Assembly (NCBI GenBank): GCA_964019135.1
Contig: OZ025260.1
Span: forward strand, 14,068,254 to 14,132,253
Length of the DNA stretch: 64,000 nucleotides
Direction of reading: 5' to 3'
Source: Arenicola marina
Taxonomy: Eukaryota; Annelida; Polychaeta; Arenicolidae
Positions 27,801 to 39,213 of the stretch are shown here, piece after piece. A program made the translations under genes and the position numbers. Positions within the stretch are counted from its first letter, which is position 1. Every line of letters starts with the position of its first letter. Under the pieces are notes generated by a model. The model was not told the origin of the DNA and searched no databases. It saw only the letters and a list, made by a program, of their open reading frames with translations.

Positions 27801-28574
27801 TGTGTCCACTCATCCTTACACCCCGCGATGTGTTCACTCACCCTTACACTCCGTGATGTGTCCACTCATCCTTACACCCCGCGATGTGTTCACTCACCCT
27901 TACACTCCGTGATGTGTCCACTCATCCTTACACCCCGCGATGTGTTCACTCATCCTTACACTCCGCGATGTGTTCACTCATCCTTACACCCCGTGATGTG
28001 TCCACTCATCCTTACACCCCGCGATGTGTCCACTCATCCTTACACCCCGCGATGTGTCCACTCATCCTTACACCCCGTGATGTGTCCACTCATCCTTACA
28101 CCCCGCGATGTGTCCACTCATCCTTACACCCCGCGATGTGTTCACTCACCCTTACACTCTGCGATGTGTCCACTCATCCTTACACTCCGCGATGTGTCCA
28201 CTCATCCTTACACCCCGCGATGTGTCCACTCATCCTTACACCCCGCGATGTGTTCACTCACCCTTACACTCCGCGATGTGTCCACTCATCCTTACACCCC
28301 GCGATGTGTCCACTCATCCTTACACCCCGTGATGTGTCCACTCATCCTTACACTCCGCGATGTGTCCACTCATCCTTACACCCCGCGATGTGTCCACTCA
28401 TCCTTACACCCCGCGATGTGTCCACTCATCCTTACACTCCGCGATGTGTCCACTCATCCTTACACCCCGCGATGTGTCCACTCGCTAATAGATATCTTGT
28501 AAATAATTATGTAATAATTATTATATGGTTGCGTGAGTTTTGCATTAATGTTCTCCATCGTTGTCCCCTTTCAG

Positions 28575-31500
28575 ACCTCCAAGGGTGGCAGTAAGATTCC
28601 CAGCCTTGGGGCCGTGGGTTCTGGATCCACTGGGGCCCAGCCGCCCAAGGACGCCAAGCGGAAGTCCTTCCTCCCGGCGCCCAGGTCCATCATCAAGGCC
28701 CTGCCCCCCGTCTTGACGGCCGAATCCATCCCTGAGTCCCCGGATGCTGAACCGGATCCGGATGTAACGTTTGCGGTCGCGCTCGACGACCGACAGACAC
28801 CGGCCGCTGCGGCCACCGCCACCGCCACCGCCGCCGAGGATCATGGGTGTCCGGATGAAGCTCGAGGCCAAGACCATGCTAACTCTCGCCCGAAGATCCA
28901 GATAGGCGAGCATGTGACCATCGGCGGGGTGAAGCCCGGATCCGTGCGCTACGTGGGCCGAACGCACTTCGCGGCGGGGGAGTGGTGCGGGGTTGAGTTG
29001 TTCGATCCCGAGGGCAGACACGACGGCCTGGTCGAGGGCGTGCGCTACTTCACCTGCGCCGACGGCTACGGGATATTCACCCCGTTGCACAGGATCCGGC
29101 GCGTCCTTGACGACTACTGGGACCCCGACGGTGCGCGCGCAGAAGAGGAAGTAGTCATCGGGCAGAAAAGTCCTTCGCCGACGAAATCTCTGGATCGCCA
29201 GTTTCGCCCAGATAAGAGTCCCTCTCCGGAGAAGAGGCCGGGGAGTCACCTCAACAAGGATAAGAGTCCGTCTCCGGAGAAAGCCAGTCGCCTGCCGCTG
29301 CCCACTTCTCGCTGCTCCCCCGAGAAGGAGCCCGAGAGTTCAGGCGGCGCGGAGCCCCGGCCCAAGCCGCCGGGGAAGTACCAGAGCCGCCTAGCGAGGC
29401 CCAAGGCGGCCCGCCCGGGACTGAACAGCACGTACCTGCAGGACCAGGATGTAGCCGGATGCAGCAGCTCCTCCTCCTCGCGGGACTCCTCCAGAAGCCG
29501 GGACTCCCACCCGCACAAAGGAGCCTTGGGGAACGGCGGCAGGGGTGGTAATCCCGCCGTAGGGATCAAAGGTCAAAGTGGTGGGGAGACCCCTATCGGT
29601 GGCGCCGGCCCACCGCTGAAGCGGAAGTCGCCGCCGAGCGGAGGGACAAAGGTCAAACCCAAGAAGGAGAAGCCGAGTGCGCTGAACGAGACGTATGAGC
29701 GACTTGAGGACGCGGCGCCCGATGATGGCACCTTCCTCGCGGCCGGTAACGACCACGTGACCGGCGCCAACTGCACCTTTGGTCTTTCGGGCGACGACCA
29801 GGTGGCGGCGGCGGCGGCGGCGGAGGGGACATTCATCCTGGAGGAAGGGGAGGGGGCCGCCGGCTTCGACCCAAACTTCCCTAAAGTCGTCACCCCGACG
29901 CGGGTTGACACACGCACGGCCTTGACCTTGGCCTACGCCATCACGGAATCCAGCGGCTCGGACACGGAGAACATCCAGGCGATGAACAGGACCTTTGACG
30001 CGGTGGATTTCGCGAGCGCCAAGAAGAGAGCCTTCGGGAGACGCCTAGGTGGAGCGGGTCCGGCGACGACGACGGACAGCCCGGCGCCTATGCCAGATCT
30101 CCTGGCCTCCCCCAGCGGACACCTCCTCCTGGGCAAGCAGGACAGCCTGGAGGATGACTACGACCCCATGATGGCCAGCATGGCCTCAAGCGTTGGCATC
30201 CTAACCGAATCCGAATTGATGAACAACAGCCTTCTAGGCGACGATTGGTCCGGCATGTTTAACCGCGGCGGCGACACGTTCAACGCCAGGGAAGCCGACT
30301 CCCGGGGATCCGACCCCGCTCTCCCCCTTGGATCCGCTCTCCCATCGGATACCATAGTGAAGGATCCCATGCACGAAATGACGGACAGGGAACTGGATCA
30401 GGAAATAGCCGGAATCCCGACCCCCGAGATTGACATGTCGGGCGGATCGACGACGAGTCCCGAGCCGGACGCAGTGGTCCCGAAACCCCGATCCACGTTA
30501 AAGTCAGATCTGGATCTAAGCTTTAATAAGCTGGGGGCTGAGAACACCTCCACGCCCCTGTCGCCCAAGAAGACTGAGAGCGCTGGCGGCGAGAAGCTGG
30601 CAACCCCCGTGCTGGATAACGGCGAGGGTGCCAAGCGCCGGCCCACCTCCAACTTGGAGGAGACCTTCAAGGTGGAGCTGAACAGCGGCGCTCGGGTGGA
30701 TGGGAAGGACCGCCCAGGAGGGCGAGACTCCGGGGGTGTTGTCACCAGGAGACGGCCAAACGCCGGGGACACCTCCCCGGATGAATTTCCCCGGCGGATT
30801 CGCACTTCCGCCGACCTAGACGAGCTGGATAACACGAGCTTAACAGCGTCGTTCGAGATCACCAAGACCGCGGTTGAACAGTATGCTAACCTCGTGCAGG
30901 GAGCCCGCAGCGAGCGCGCTAACAAGGTCAAGGTCGACGCTCAGCACAGGAAGGCAGCGGAGGCCGAGAAGGATGAGTACGTTCGGGTGGAGATCGAGAA
31001 CGACGCGCAGGAGTCTCAGGTCCGACAGAAGCCCCTTCGAGGAGTCGACCGATTCCTCAGCGACGAGAAAGGCATCATGGAAGTATCGGACCTGTACTCG
31101 CAAGAGATGGAGGATGGCAACTTTGAAATTTTGGATCTTGAGGAGCCGGGGAAGGGCGCCGCTGATGATCCGGAAGGAGCAGTGCTGACGGCGGATCTGG
31201 ATCACGGGGGGCATATGGCGGACACCGAGGATGAGCCGGAAGAGGAGTATTACCTAGAGGACGCCAATAACGGGACGTTTGATGTGTCCGCCGACACGGT
31301 CCGCGTGGCTCCGGCTCACCAGAACGCTACTTTTGAGATGTCCGGAGACCAAAACAACACCTTTGAGGTGTGCGGAGAGAAGAAGCAGGAAGCGGCCACC
31401 GAAGACAAAAACTCCACGTTTGGGGTGTCTGGAGACAAGAACGAAGTAGCTGAGTCAATGGACAAAAACTCCACATTTGAAGTCTCTGCAGAGACAAAAG

Positions 31501-32322
31501 AGGTATCCAAAAATTCTCCTTTTGAGATCGAAAATGAGTTATCGAAATCGAGTAAGAATACGACGTTTGAGGTATCCAGCAAGAACAACACATTTGAAAT
31601 TTCTGGCGACAAGGAAGAAGATGTCTGTGTGCTCGCCGCTAACGTTACCGTCGATCTGAAGGAAGTCCACGCGGGCGCGGATGATGTCGTTGCCATGTCA
31701 ACGAGTGGTAGTGATGGCGCCGAGTCGCCGACCCCAGCGAGCCAAGATCACGTATTGGAGAAGATAGAAGATTTAGAGAAGAGGCCGGCGGTGAATGACG
31801 TGGTTGCTAGTATATCCGATGCGCTTACCGCTGGCGAGATAGCGCAAAGTCCTTGTGCATCGGATACCACATCAACCCTGGAAGACTTCCCTGAGAAACC
31901 AGAAACCGAGTCCCATGTTCCGAAGAAGCATGTCACCATTTGCGAGAGCGACGCGCTTCCCATGATCAGCCCGCCAGGGGTGATGGATGCGCAAGGCGTC
32001 CCAGATCCGGATCCGGAACTCTTGTCTTTTGGATACGGCGTCATCGGGATGCCCAGCTCCAAGCCGGATTGTCCCCTGGCCAGTGGGGGGCTTGAGGGGG
32101 AGGAGCAGGAGGAGGAGGAGGAGGCGGAGAGGGCGCAACTGATCGCCGACCTCCAAGCAGGCCACGTGCGCAACGAGCGTCCCGTTTCCATGGTATCCTC
32201 TTGCAGCGCTGACACCGGCATCGTGGCCGACATGCCGGGAGCGCCGCTACCGCCCCCTGGTGGAGACGGCGGGAAGAAGGATCGTCCGGTGTCAGTCATC
32301 TCCACATCCAGTGTGGACACAG
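28575..32322 (+). CDS. Exon: CAP-Gly domain, KSPSPEK motifs and NxTF repeats
   Basis: The acceptor is TTGTCCCCTTTCAG before 28,575 and the donor is ACACAG/GTAAGAT at 32,323. The exon has 1,249 codons plus one base (phase 1 out). Numbering from the exon: residues 5-10 contain GSKIPS, an SxIP-like EB-binding motif. Residues about 107-177 (28,893-29,105) are a CAP-Gly domain with GEWCGVEL, GVRYF and GIFTP. The family motif GKNDG reads GRHDG (29,013-29,027). Residues about 197-252 hold four S-P-x-K/SPEK motifs, likely proline-directed kinase sites. Residues 296-315 are Ser/Arg-rich. Short NxTF/Y motifs are scattered from about 283 and cluster at about 896-1,012. The end is acidic, with two copies of RPVS-[MV]-[VI]-S-[ST]. 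It is probably disordered outside the CAP-Gly. An in-frame ATG at 28,548 lies within the polypyrimidine tract, so a retained-intron start is possible but less likely. Confidence 0.9.
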
Positions 32323-32751
32323 GTAAGATATCCAGTCCCGCTGTGCCATCCTTTCTCGGTTCCAGGGGAGCGATGTGCATGTTTAAAAGTTATTCCATGA
32401 TAACTGAACACACCTTTGGATTTTTCCTGTCGCCTGCCTATTTTATTTTATTTGACTTCTATATGTTACTATGCTGAAGTAAGCCTATCTTTTTACGCGT
32501 ATTGTCTTTATTTATCTGTGATGTCAGTGGCCTAATGCGGTTGGTGTTCACCCTGCATTGGAGGTAAACAAGGGGTATTGTGGTGACCTTACCATGCTTG
32601 CCACAGTAAAGTGTTCATCCGCCTTGTGAAAGACGACACACCCGTAGAGATTACAGCGATTGACATATCAACATAGTATGTTTTATACAAATTGCTTTGT
32701 AACGCAGTGCAGTTGATCATTAGATCAGAATTATATATTCTGTGTTATACA

Positions 32752-32882
32752 TTAAAGATTCCATGTCCTTCTTCGTAAAGTGTAGGGGGTTACCCCGGGG
32801 GCATGGCTCCACTCTCCCTTCCTTCTCCCATTGACGCGATATGACCAAAAGTGGTTAAAGCGTCCTGAATATACAACCTACA
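32752..32882 (+). mobile_element. 5'-truncated SINE, family A
   Basis: It begins in the body at AAAGATTCCATGTCC and runs through GGGGGTTACCCCGGGGGC and GACGCGATATGACCAAAAG to GCGTCCTGAATATACAACC. The tRNA-like head is missing, as is usual for incompletely reverse-transcribed copies. Confidence 0.8.
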
Positions 32883-35228
32883 ATCTGTGTTATACAATGA
32901 TTGAACTTGCAATTAAGTGCCCTGCTGGAGCTACCTCTGTGATGCGGGGATGCCGATTTGATCTCGCTTATTAGCAGCTAGGCTACTGATTTATGCAGGT
33001 TCCCTTCTGTAGTGTAGAGTTCCATTTCAAGCAGGCGATAATAGGGTGGCATCAGGTAGTGGAGTCCAATTCAAGATGGTGGGCTACTGGTTTAGGCCTT
33101 GAGGTGCCCAAACAGGCCAGCTGGCTTCCTTTCATTCAGTCCGTACCAGTCCTTACCATACATATGACCCCAAAGGTGGCATAAATCACGGTAGTTTCGG
33201 GTATGTTGTGTTGAAAGATATCAGAATGATATATATCCACTAGAGACGTTGAGACGGGTAGACAAACGAAGAAATATGCCGGGGTCTTGGGTTCGAATCT
33301 CGTCCGTCAAATCCACTCACTCGTCCTCAATCTCCGTCTGTCCCCAGCTGCTGTATTTGCCGCGGACGTCTGGCTGTTTACACAGTTTAGATGATTATAA
33401 TTCGCTACTTTTGTTAATACCGCATCCCTTCGGTTGCTGCCTCGAGATGGCGCCACTTTCAATAATGCCGTCGGTGCTTATAACTGGAGGAATGTGGCCG
33501 TGGGAACAGGAGGCTGCACGGAGACTTTTTTGCGCCGCCCTTCAAAACCAGAGCGGCGTTAGACTGGCGTTGTAATTTTATTCCCGTTCACTTACCTCGT
33601 GGGTGGTGGGTGGCGAGGGATGGCTCCTTTCGTCGATTCTGCCAAAGCAACTCGGAACCTGTTTTGACCGTAATGTAATATATCATTTGCTGCTGATGGA
33701 ACAGGAAGTCGAACATCACCAAGACCCTTTCTAGTTGTGAAGGGGGCACTGATTCTGTCGATGCCTTACATGTTACCCCCTCCCCCTTCCCTCTATTTTA
33801 TGATAGCCCAAATTTGCCCAATTTGCCCATTCATTTAGCCTACTAAGCTTACCCAAAAAGTGTGTTGGAGTGGAATTAATATGTATTAAGCTTACTGGCG
33901 TGTAAAAGCCAGGCGTGGGTACTGCGTGAGTTATGAAAAACAAAGGTTCTTACTCGTAATATGGAAAGACAACCTAAGCTTACTTCTAAAATTGTAATTG
34001 GTCGGGAATTGATTGTAAGATTCAATATCTGGGATAGACCGTGAACGAGCAATAATAGAGAGAAGCAACAGGGATTACCACACAGAGATATCAGCGAATG
34101 ATAGGCCTATATATACCGTGTTTATAGTGAGTGAAGCACATCTACACGCGAGAATCTTGTCCCATTCTGGTTGGTCATGACTTTTTCCTGTTTTCTTTTT
34201 TCGCGGTAAGTTACATAATCTGAGGTACGATATTGCACCCTTAGAGTTTTGGTGGCTTTTACGGCACAAGTAAACCAACCATTGGCGTAGATCTACTGTC
34301 CGTGTGCGCGAACAGAAACGTATATATGTGCTGCCTATCTATAGATCTATATCTAGGCCTAGTACTTCTTATCATTATTATTTGCTACCAGATATAAGTT
34401 CATATTCGCGCCACACACAAAGGTATTACGTCGCACGCGTCTATTGACCACGCACGAGGAGGTTGCCATGACGACAGACTATGTATGGTTACGCAACAAG
34501 GAGTCTCTTTCATCGCTGCTTGGCGATTTATCATTTGTACCTGGCTGCGTGCTGGGAGACCTGACAACTGGTCTGCCCCGGCGAGTGCAATAACCGTGCC
34601 GTTTTCATTGTATGGGAGCTGCCTATCGCATTGATTTACCCACTGCGGCGTGTCGTTAATATAACGTGAGGGGGAGTGGCAGCTGTCAGGCATTGGCCAT
34701 GCCTCCCCCTGTGAATCTTTGCGTCGCGACAAAATGACAGGTGCAATTTTTGTATGTTGTTCATCGTAATAGACTAAGTTTAGTTCTGGTTTTGTTTCGT
34801 CGCTCTTTTTGCGGATTTGTCATTAACAGTTTATTAACAGTGCTGAGACACAGTGTAGAATAGTTTTGCCGAGATAGTGTAAGTTTGCCTCAATTCATGT
34901 TAGATCTAGATCTACTGACATTTAAGATATAGTCTAGTCTATCCTGATTTAATACTTGCAATTTGCAATCTTGAACTGAATACCATCTATTGAAGGCGAT
35001 GTTAGGAATATTTATATAACGCTTCTGCGATTTTTGTTTATCTGACTTTTTCACCATCTCTTCGAACTGACACTCTACCACACGGACCTCTCGTGGACGC
35101 TTACTGATTGCCCGCACGATCTGCAGGCACCAGATTATACTTGTTGACATCCTACGCCGTCATAAATTGCTTACGGGACCTTGAGCAGCATATCTGATTC
35201 CTTGCATGGCGCTGCTGTTCTGAGACAT

Positions 35229-35365
35229 GGAAATCTGAATTTGCCGACGAATAGTAGATAATTCCAGACAAGGATTTCTTCTTCCCCCACTCTTCCCCCC
35301 ACACCCCACCTCTTAATGGAAATTTGAATTTGCCGACGAATAGTAAATCCAGACAAGGAGTTCCC
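35229..35365. repeat. 89-base direct repeat, 2 copies
   Basis: GAATTTGCCGACGAATAGTA with flanking GGAAATCTG or GGAAATTTG, then TCCAGACAAGGA, occurs at about 35,229 and 35,318. Both copies lead into a C-rich run, the second being a long homopolymer. Confidence 0.75.
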
Positions 35366-35436
35366 CCCCCCCCCCCCTCCCCCTCCTTCTCACCTCGCCC
35401 GGCCAGCCCGCCACATCCCGCCTGCTTGCATAGGGA

Positions 35437-36170
35437 ATGTCAGCGGCAACCAGGAGCGTTTGCCCAATCTGCGTCTGCGGGTCCATGCAGAAAGAGTTTG
35501 TAAGCCAACGGGGCCGCCCCAACCCCGCCGCCGCCGCCGCCGCCGCCACCGCCACCGCCTGCGCCTGGCTTGGCATGGCCCGGGTCGCCGACCCTCTTCT
35601 GTATGCAGCCCAGCCCAGCGGCCCCACAGCCCAGCGACCGAGCGGTAGACAGTATTGCGCAGTCGTCGCCTTGGCTTTCGTCCTCAGCGAGACCCAAGTC
35701 ATGTGCTATTTCTATCGGTTGCCGGGGGGTGGTGGGGCGATGGTTGTGATTCCGTCCGTCCGGCCCGGACCGCATGGCTCATGTCCCCATGTCAGGTTTC
35801 AAGCCCTCCATCCATTAGAATGGCGGTGCTGAACTATTCAAAGCTTTCCGTCCCGCCGCTGTCGCCGAAATGCCTATCGCAATCATAACAAGGCCCTGTT
35901 GTTGTTTGGAGATTTGATTATACATCCTGCAGACAGACAGCGGGATATCCCACGACTGATCACCCTCCCCTCCTCCCCCCCCCCCCCACACTTCATCCCC
36001 ACTCCCACGCCGTCCGGCCGCGTCACCGTCGCCGTGACGGGACGTATACGGGGCGGGTGAGCGGCACCATCGTCACTATACCCCTTGGCGGCCGTGCCAA
36101 AACATCCGTGCGAAAACCACGGCCGAAGCCACGGGCGATTTAGAGGGTCGGCGGGGCGATAGCCGAGTCT
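35437..36170. other. CpG-rich intronic block with (GCC)n
   Basis: CpG dinucleotides are dense and a GCC run lies at about 35,526-35,560. It might be an internal promoter or CpG island, but no TATA, initiator or exon can be assigned. Overlapping 110-136-codon frames on both strands have no recognisable domain. Confidence 0.35.
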
Positions 36171-36402
36171 TGATGGCAGGCTGCTGTGACTGGCACCGTC
36201 ACATAGCATCAGCCGTGTCCAGATACATGTTATACACACCCGGTGTATGTAATAGATAGAACCACTGGAGCCGTGACGACAGTCGCAGGCCATAGCTCCT
36301 GGGATTCTGATGTCAGAAGTGGGATAGACTGATGTGTTTTCAATGCGAGGGATAACTGGCGCGGTGACCTGCGCGGGAAACGACCGTTATATATCCATCT
36401 GT

Positions 36403-36421
36403 ATATATATATATATATATA
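36403..36421. repeat. (TA)n microsatellite
   Basis: An uninterrupted alternating TA run. Similar runs occur at 59,781-59,796 and 63,461-63,476. Confidence 0.9.
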
Positions 36422-36473
36422 GCCGTGTGGCTGGCCTGAGCTGGCGGTGAGTGGCGCTATCTGCAACAGCCAC

Positions 36474-36500
36474 AGCCGCAGCAGCAGCAGCAGCAGCAGC
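36474..36500. repeat. (CAG)n microsatellite
   Basis: About seven CAG triplets preceded by CAGCCACAGCCG. A second, interrupted CAG tract lies at 52,359-52,436. Confidence 0.85.
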
Positions 36501-36831
36501 CGGCATTCAGCCTGGACATCAGCTTAATGGCTGGGGGCCGTGTCCCTGGCTTCTCCTCCCCCCTCTGTACCCAGCCCACATGGCCGCCATCGTAGGCCAC
36601 AACAGGCTAGACTACCATCTCCTGCCCCCGTAGCCTTGTCGCGAACGCTTTGCCACGATAAGTCTTACTTAGTAAGATATGAAGTGGATGAGGTCAACTA
36701 CAAAGGACTTTTTAGTCGATGCAGCGAAGTCGTCGGCGCTACATAGGTAACAACATAGTGGATATATCTCTCTGAGCATCTTCAGGATGGAGTTGAGAGT
36801 CTGGGCAACAGCGACTTACGGCTGAGCAGTG

Positions 36832-37275
36832 TGGGACGTCATAGTGGGCGAGTGGTGTATAAATTAAAGACAAGGTGGGTTGCGACGTCACAGTGGAGGA
36901 GTGTGGTATGAATGAAGACAAGGTGGGTTGTGACGTCACAGTGGAGGAGTGTGGTATGAATGAAGACAAGGTGGGTTGTGACGTCACAGTGGAGGAGTGT
37001 GGTATGAATGAAGACAAGGTGGGTTGTGACGTCACAGTGAAGGAGTGTGGTATGAATGAAGAAAAGGTGGGTTGTGACGTCACAGTGGAGAAGTGTGGTA
37101 TGAATGAAGAAAAGGTGGGTTGTGACGTCACAGTGAAGGAGTGTGGTATGAATGAAGAAAAGGTGGGTTGTGACGTCACAGTGAAGGAGTGTGGTATGAA
37201 TGAAGAAAAGGTGGGTTGTGACGTCACAGTGAAGGAGTGGTGTATACATGAAGACGATGTGGATTGTGACGTCAA
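36832..37275. repeat. 48-bp minisatellite with a CRE site in each unit
   Basis: About nine units repeat every 48 bases, each with GGTGGGTTGTGACGTCACAG and then GTGTGGTATGAATGAAGA. Eight units carry the full palindrome TGACGTCA, the consensus cAMP response element bound by CREB/ATF; the first reads CGACGTCA. The unit is 16 codons long, so frames stay open on both strands (143-178 codons), but this is a periodicity effect and no gene is called. The array lies in the first intron downstream of the CAP-Gly exon. Confidence 0.93.
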
Positions 37276-38000
37276 GCGTCAAACCGTCGTGTACAGTGTT
37301 GACTAAGAAGCTGTCCTTCAAGGTCAAGGCCGTTGAGATGCGGTTCCGATATCATTGTGATCGCTGACGGCCTAACAGCTGTCGATTGCTTGCTCCATAT
37401 ATAATGTGACCGGCGTATCATGCTCGTGGTGTGACCTTGATTCCTTGTATGATAATAACTAATTTTAGCAAGGTCATAGATGTGCATAGAACTGTAATTT
37501 GATATCAGTAGATGACGAATTGGAATTTGCTGGTAGCCTATATACGTTTATGGCGTAATTCTGTCGTTATTATCTGCTTAATTTTGACGGAGCTAACATG
37601 TATCATGTTAATAAGGTGCTGAGGCCATGGGATTAGTCTAGTACGACTGAAAACATAAATAGACACGCACATATTTACAGATATATGTTTCTTTCGATAA
37701 ACATATAGTTTTAACGTTGAACCATCCGCATCATACGCACCAAAGCAACCCAAAGACATTGCTGCGCTCAATATGTTACAGTATTATTTGTGCCTCGGGC
37801 GCCAGCACACTTGATGGAAAAACATACCTTGTTGTAATGGCAGTATGGGTAGCGGTAACAATGTATGTTAGTGTATTGCTTAAAAAAGAGGCTGATACCA
37901 GCATTTTAGTCGATGCAATAAATATGGAGGCACAGCGGGCTGGAAAACGACATTGAAAGCAATATGTGTTATCGCCCGTGGTGAAACATTTCCAGAGTGT

Positions 38001-38815
38001 AAGCCTCATTCGATGACTCGTACCCCCCATGGTCCATGCCTTAACCGCCAGCGCGACGATTCGTACCCCCATGGTCCAGGCCTTAACCGCCAGCGCGACG
38101 ACTCGTACCCCCCATGGTCCAGGCCTTAACCGCCAGCGCGACGATTCGTACCCCACGTGGTCAAGGCCTTCATAGACAGCGCGACGACTCGTACCCCCCA
38201 TGGTCCAGGCCTTCATCGACAGCGCGACGACTCGTACCCCCCATGGTCCAGGCCTTCATCGACAGCGCGACGACTCGTACCCCACGTGGTCCAGGCCTTC
38301 ATTGACAGCGCGACGACTCGTACCCTCCATGGTCTAGGCGTTCATCGACAGCGCGACAATTCGTGCCCCCCATGGTTCAGGCCTTAACCGCCAGCGCGAC
38401 GACTCGTACCCCCCATGGTTCATGCCTTAACCGCCAGCGCGACGACTCGTACCCCCCGTGGTCTAGGCCTTCATCGAAAGCGCGACGATTCGTACCCCCC
38501 ATGGTCCAGGCCTTAACCGCCAGCCCGACGATTCGTACCCCCATGGTCCAGGCCTTAACCGCCAGCGCGACGATTCGTACCCCCCGTGGTCTAGGCCTTC
38601 ATCGACAGCGCGACGATTCGTACCCCCCGTGGTCTAGGCCTTCATCGACAGCGCGACCATTCGTACCCCCATGGTCCAGGCCTTAACTGCCAGCGCGACG
38701 ACTCGTACTCCCCATGGTCCAGGCCTTAACCGCCAGCGCGACGATTCGTACCCCCCATGGTCCAGGCCTGAATCGACAGCACGACGATTCGTTCCGCCCA
38801 TGGTCCAGGCCTTTA
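38001..38815. repeat. 43-bp minisatellite, about 19 units, two subtypes
   Basis: Units share GCGCGACGATTCGTACCCCC and ATGGTCCAGGCCTT. They differ as TTAACCGCCAG or TTCATCGACAG, and the subtypes occur in runs (AAA, BBBB, AA, B and so on). Units contain several CpGs. The ends are degenerate. Confidence 0.92.
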
Positions 38816-39213
38816 ACAGCTGTTGGTTGTCAATAAGTCGTTTAGCAAGGGATGTCTGGGGTGTTTTTAGTATGAGGAATTGATTAGATACCCACGTGGT
38901 CTTTCCAAGGTAGCTGGCTGCATGTCAGCCTGCAGGCCGAGCAGGTCGCGTGTTGTTCGTGGCTTACCAAGGGGATATACACGTATATCAGGGGAAGCAC
39001 AGGGAGCTAGGGGAACGCTTTAGATTGCACGCCCTGGAGTGTTGCTGACTTCATTCTGGCGCCTGGGCTATCAGTACAAGTGTATACTGTGCACTCAGCA
39101 TCCCTGTCCGTTGTGCTCCCGAGGATGAAGCTCCGGAAATAGCCACTGGTCGTCGTCCTCCTGCTGTCGGGCTAGCGGCGTGGGTCTGAGCGGCCTGTCT
39201 GGTAAGATACTGT

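Larger units (their letters stand above)
10985..28483. repeat. 28-bp satellite array, about 625 units, 17.5 kb
   Basis: One 28-bp unit with core CCACTCATCCTTACACC followed by CCGCGATGTGT repeats head to tail without interruption. The commonest variant is C or T before CCGCG. Six units are 27 bp (CATCATACACC in place of CATCCTTACACC), near 14,971, 15,054, 15,193, 15,276, 17,711 and 17,794. One 26-bp unit lies near 26,350. The + strand unit has no TAA, TAG or TGA, and 28 is not a multiple of 3, so all + frames are open and read the same 28-residue peptide. These frames (up to about 2,550 codons) are not genes. The array sits upstream of a 3' splice site, so it is probably intronic. Each unit carries two CpGs (CCGCG). 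Confidence 0.97.
32323..36831 (+). other. Intron, first part (of 32,323-42,475)
   Basis: It starts GTAAGAT and the intron ends CTAG at 42,475. Apart from the SINE tail, the 89-base direct repeat, the GC-rich block and the microsatellites listed separately, I see no exon. A B-box-like GGTTCGAATCTCG near 33,290 may be a SINE relic. Confidence 0.7.

Noticed and set aside
10985..28483. CRISPR array (28-bp direct repeats)
   Set aside because: The repeats are head to tail with no spacers, in a eukaryotic intron, with no cas genes.
28533..28574. In-frame extension of the large exon upstream to a start codon (ATG at 28,548)
   Set aside because: This stretch is a good polypyrimidine tract ending in CAG, so it is read as intron; kept only as an unlikely alternative.
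11033..28594. Open frames of up to about 2,550 codons in the 28-bp satellite
   Set aside because: All + frames are open because the unit lacks stops; there is no domain, no start context and no exon structure.
35437..36293. Separate small gene in the CpG-rich block
   Set aside because: Overlapping frames on both strands with poly-Ala/poly-Gly from GCC repeats; no domain or splice evidence.
36739..37327. Frames of 143-178 codons across the 48-bp array
   Set aside because: 48 is a multiple of 3, so frames persist on both strands; nothing else supports coding.
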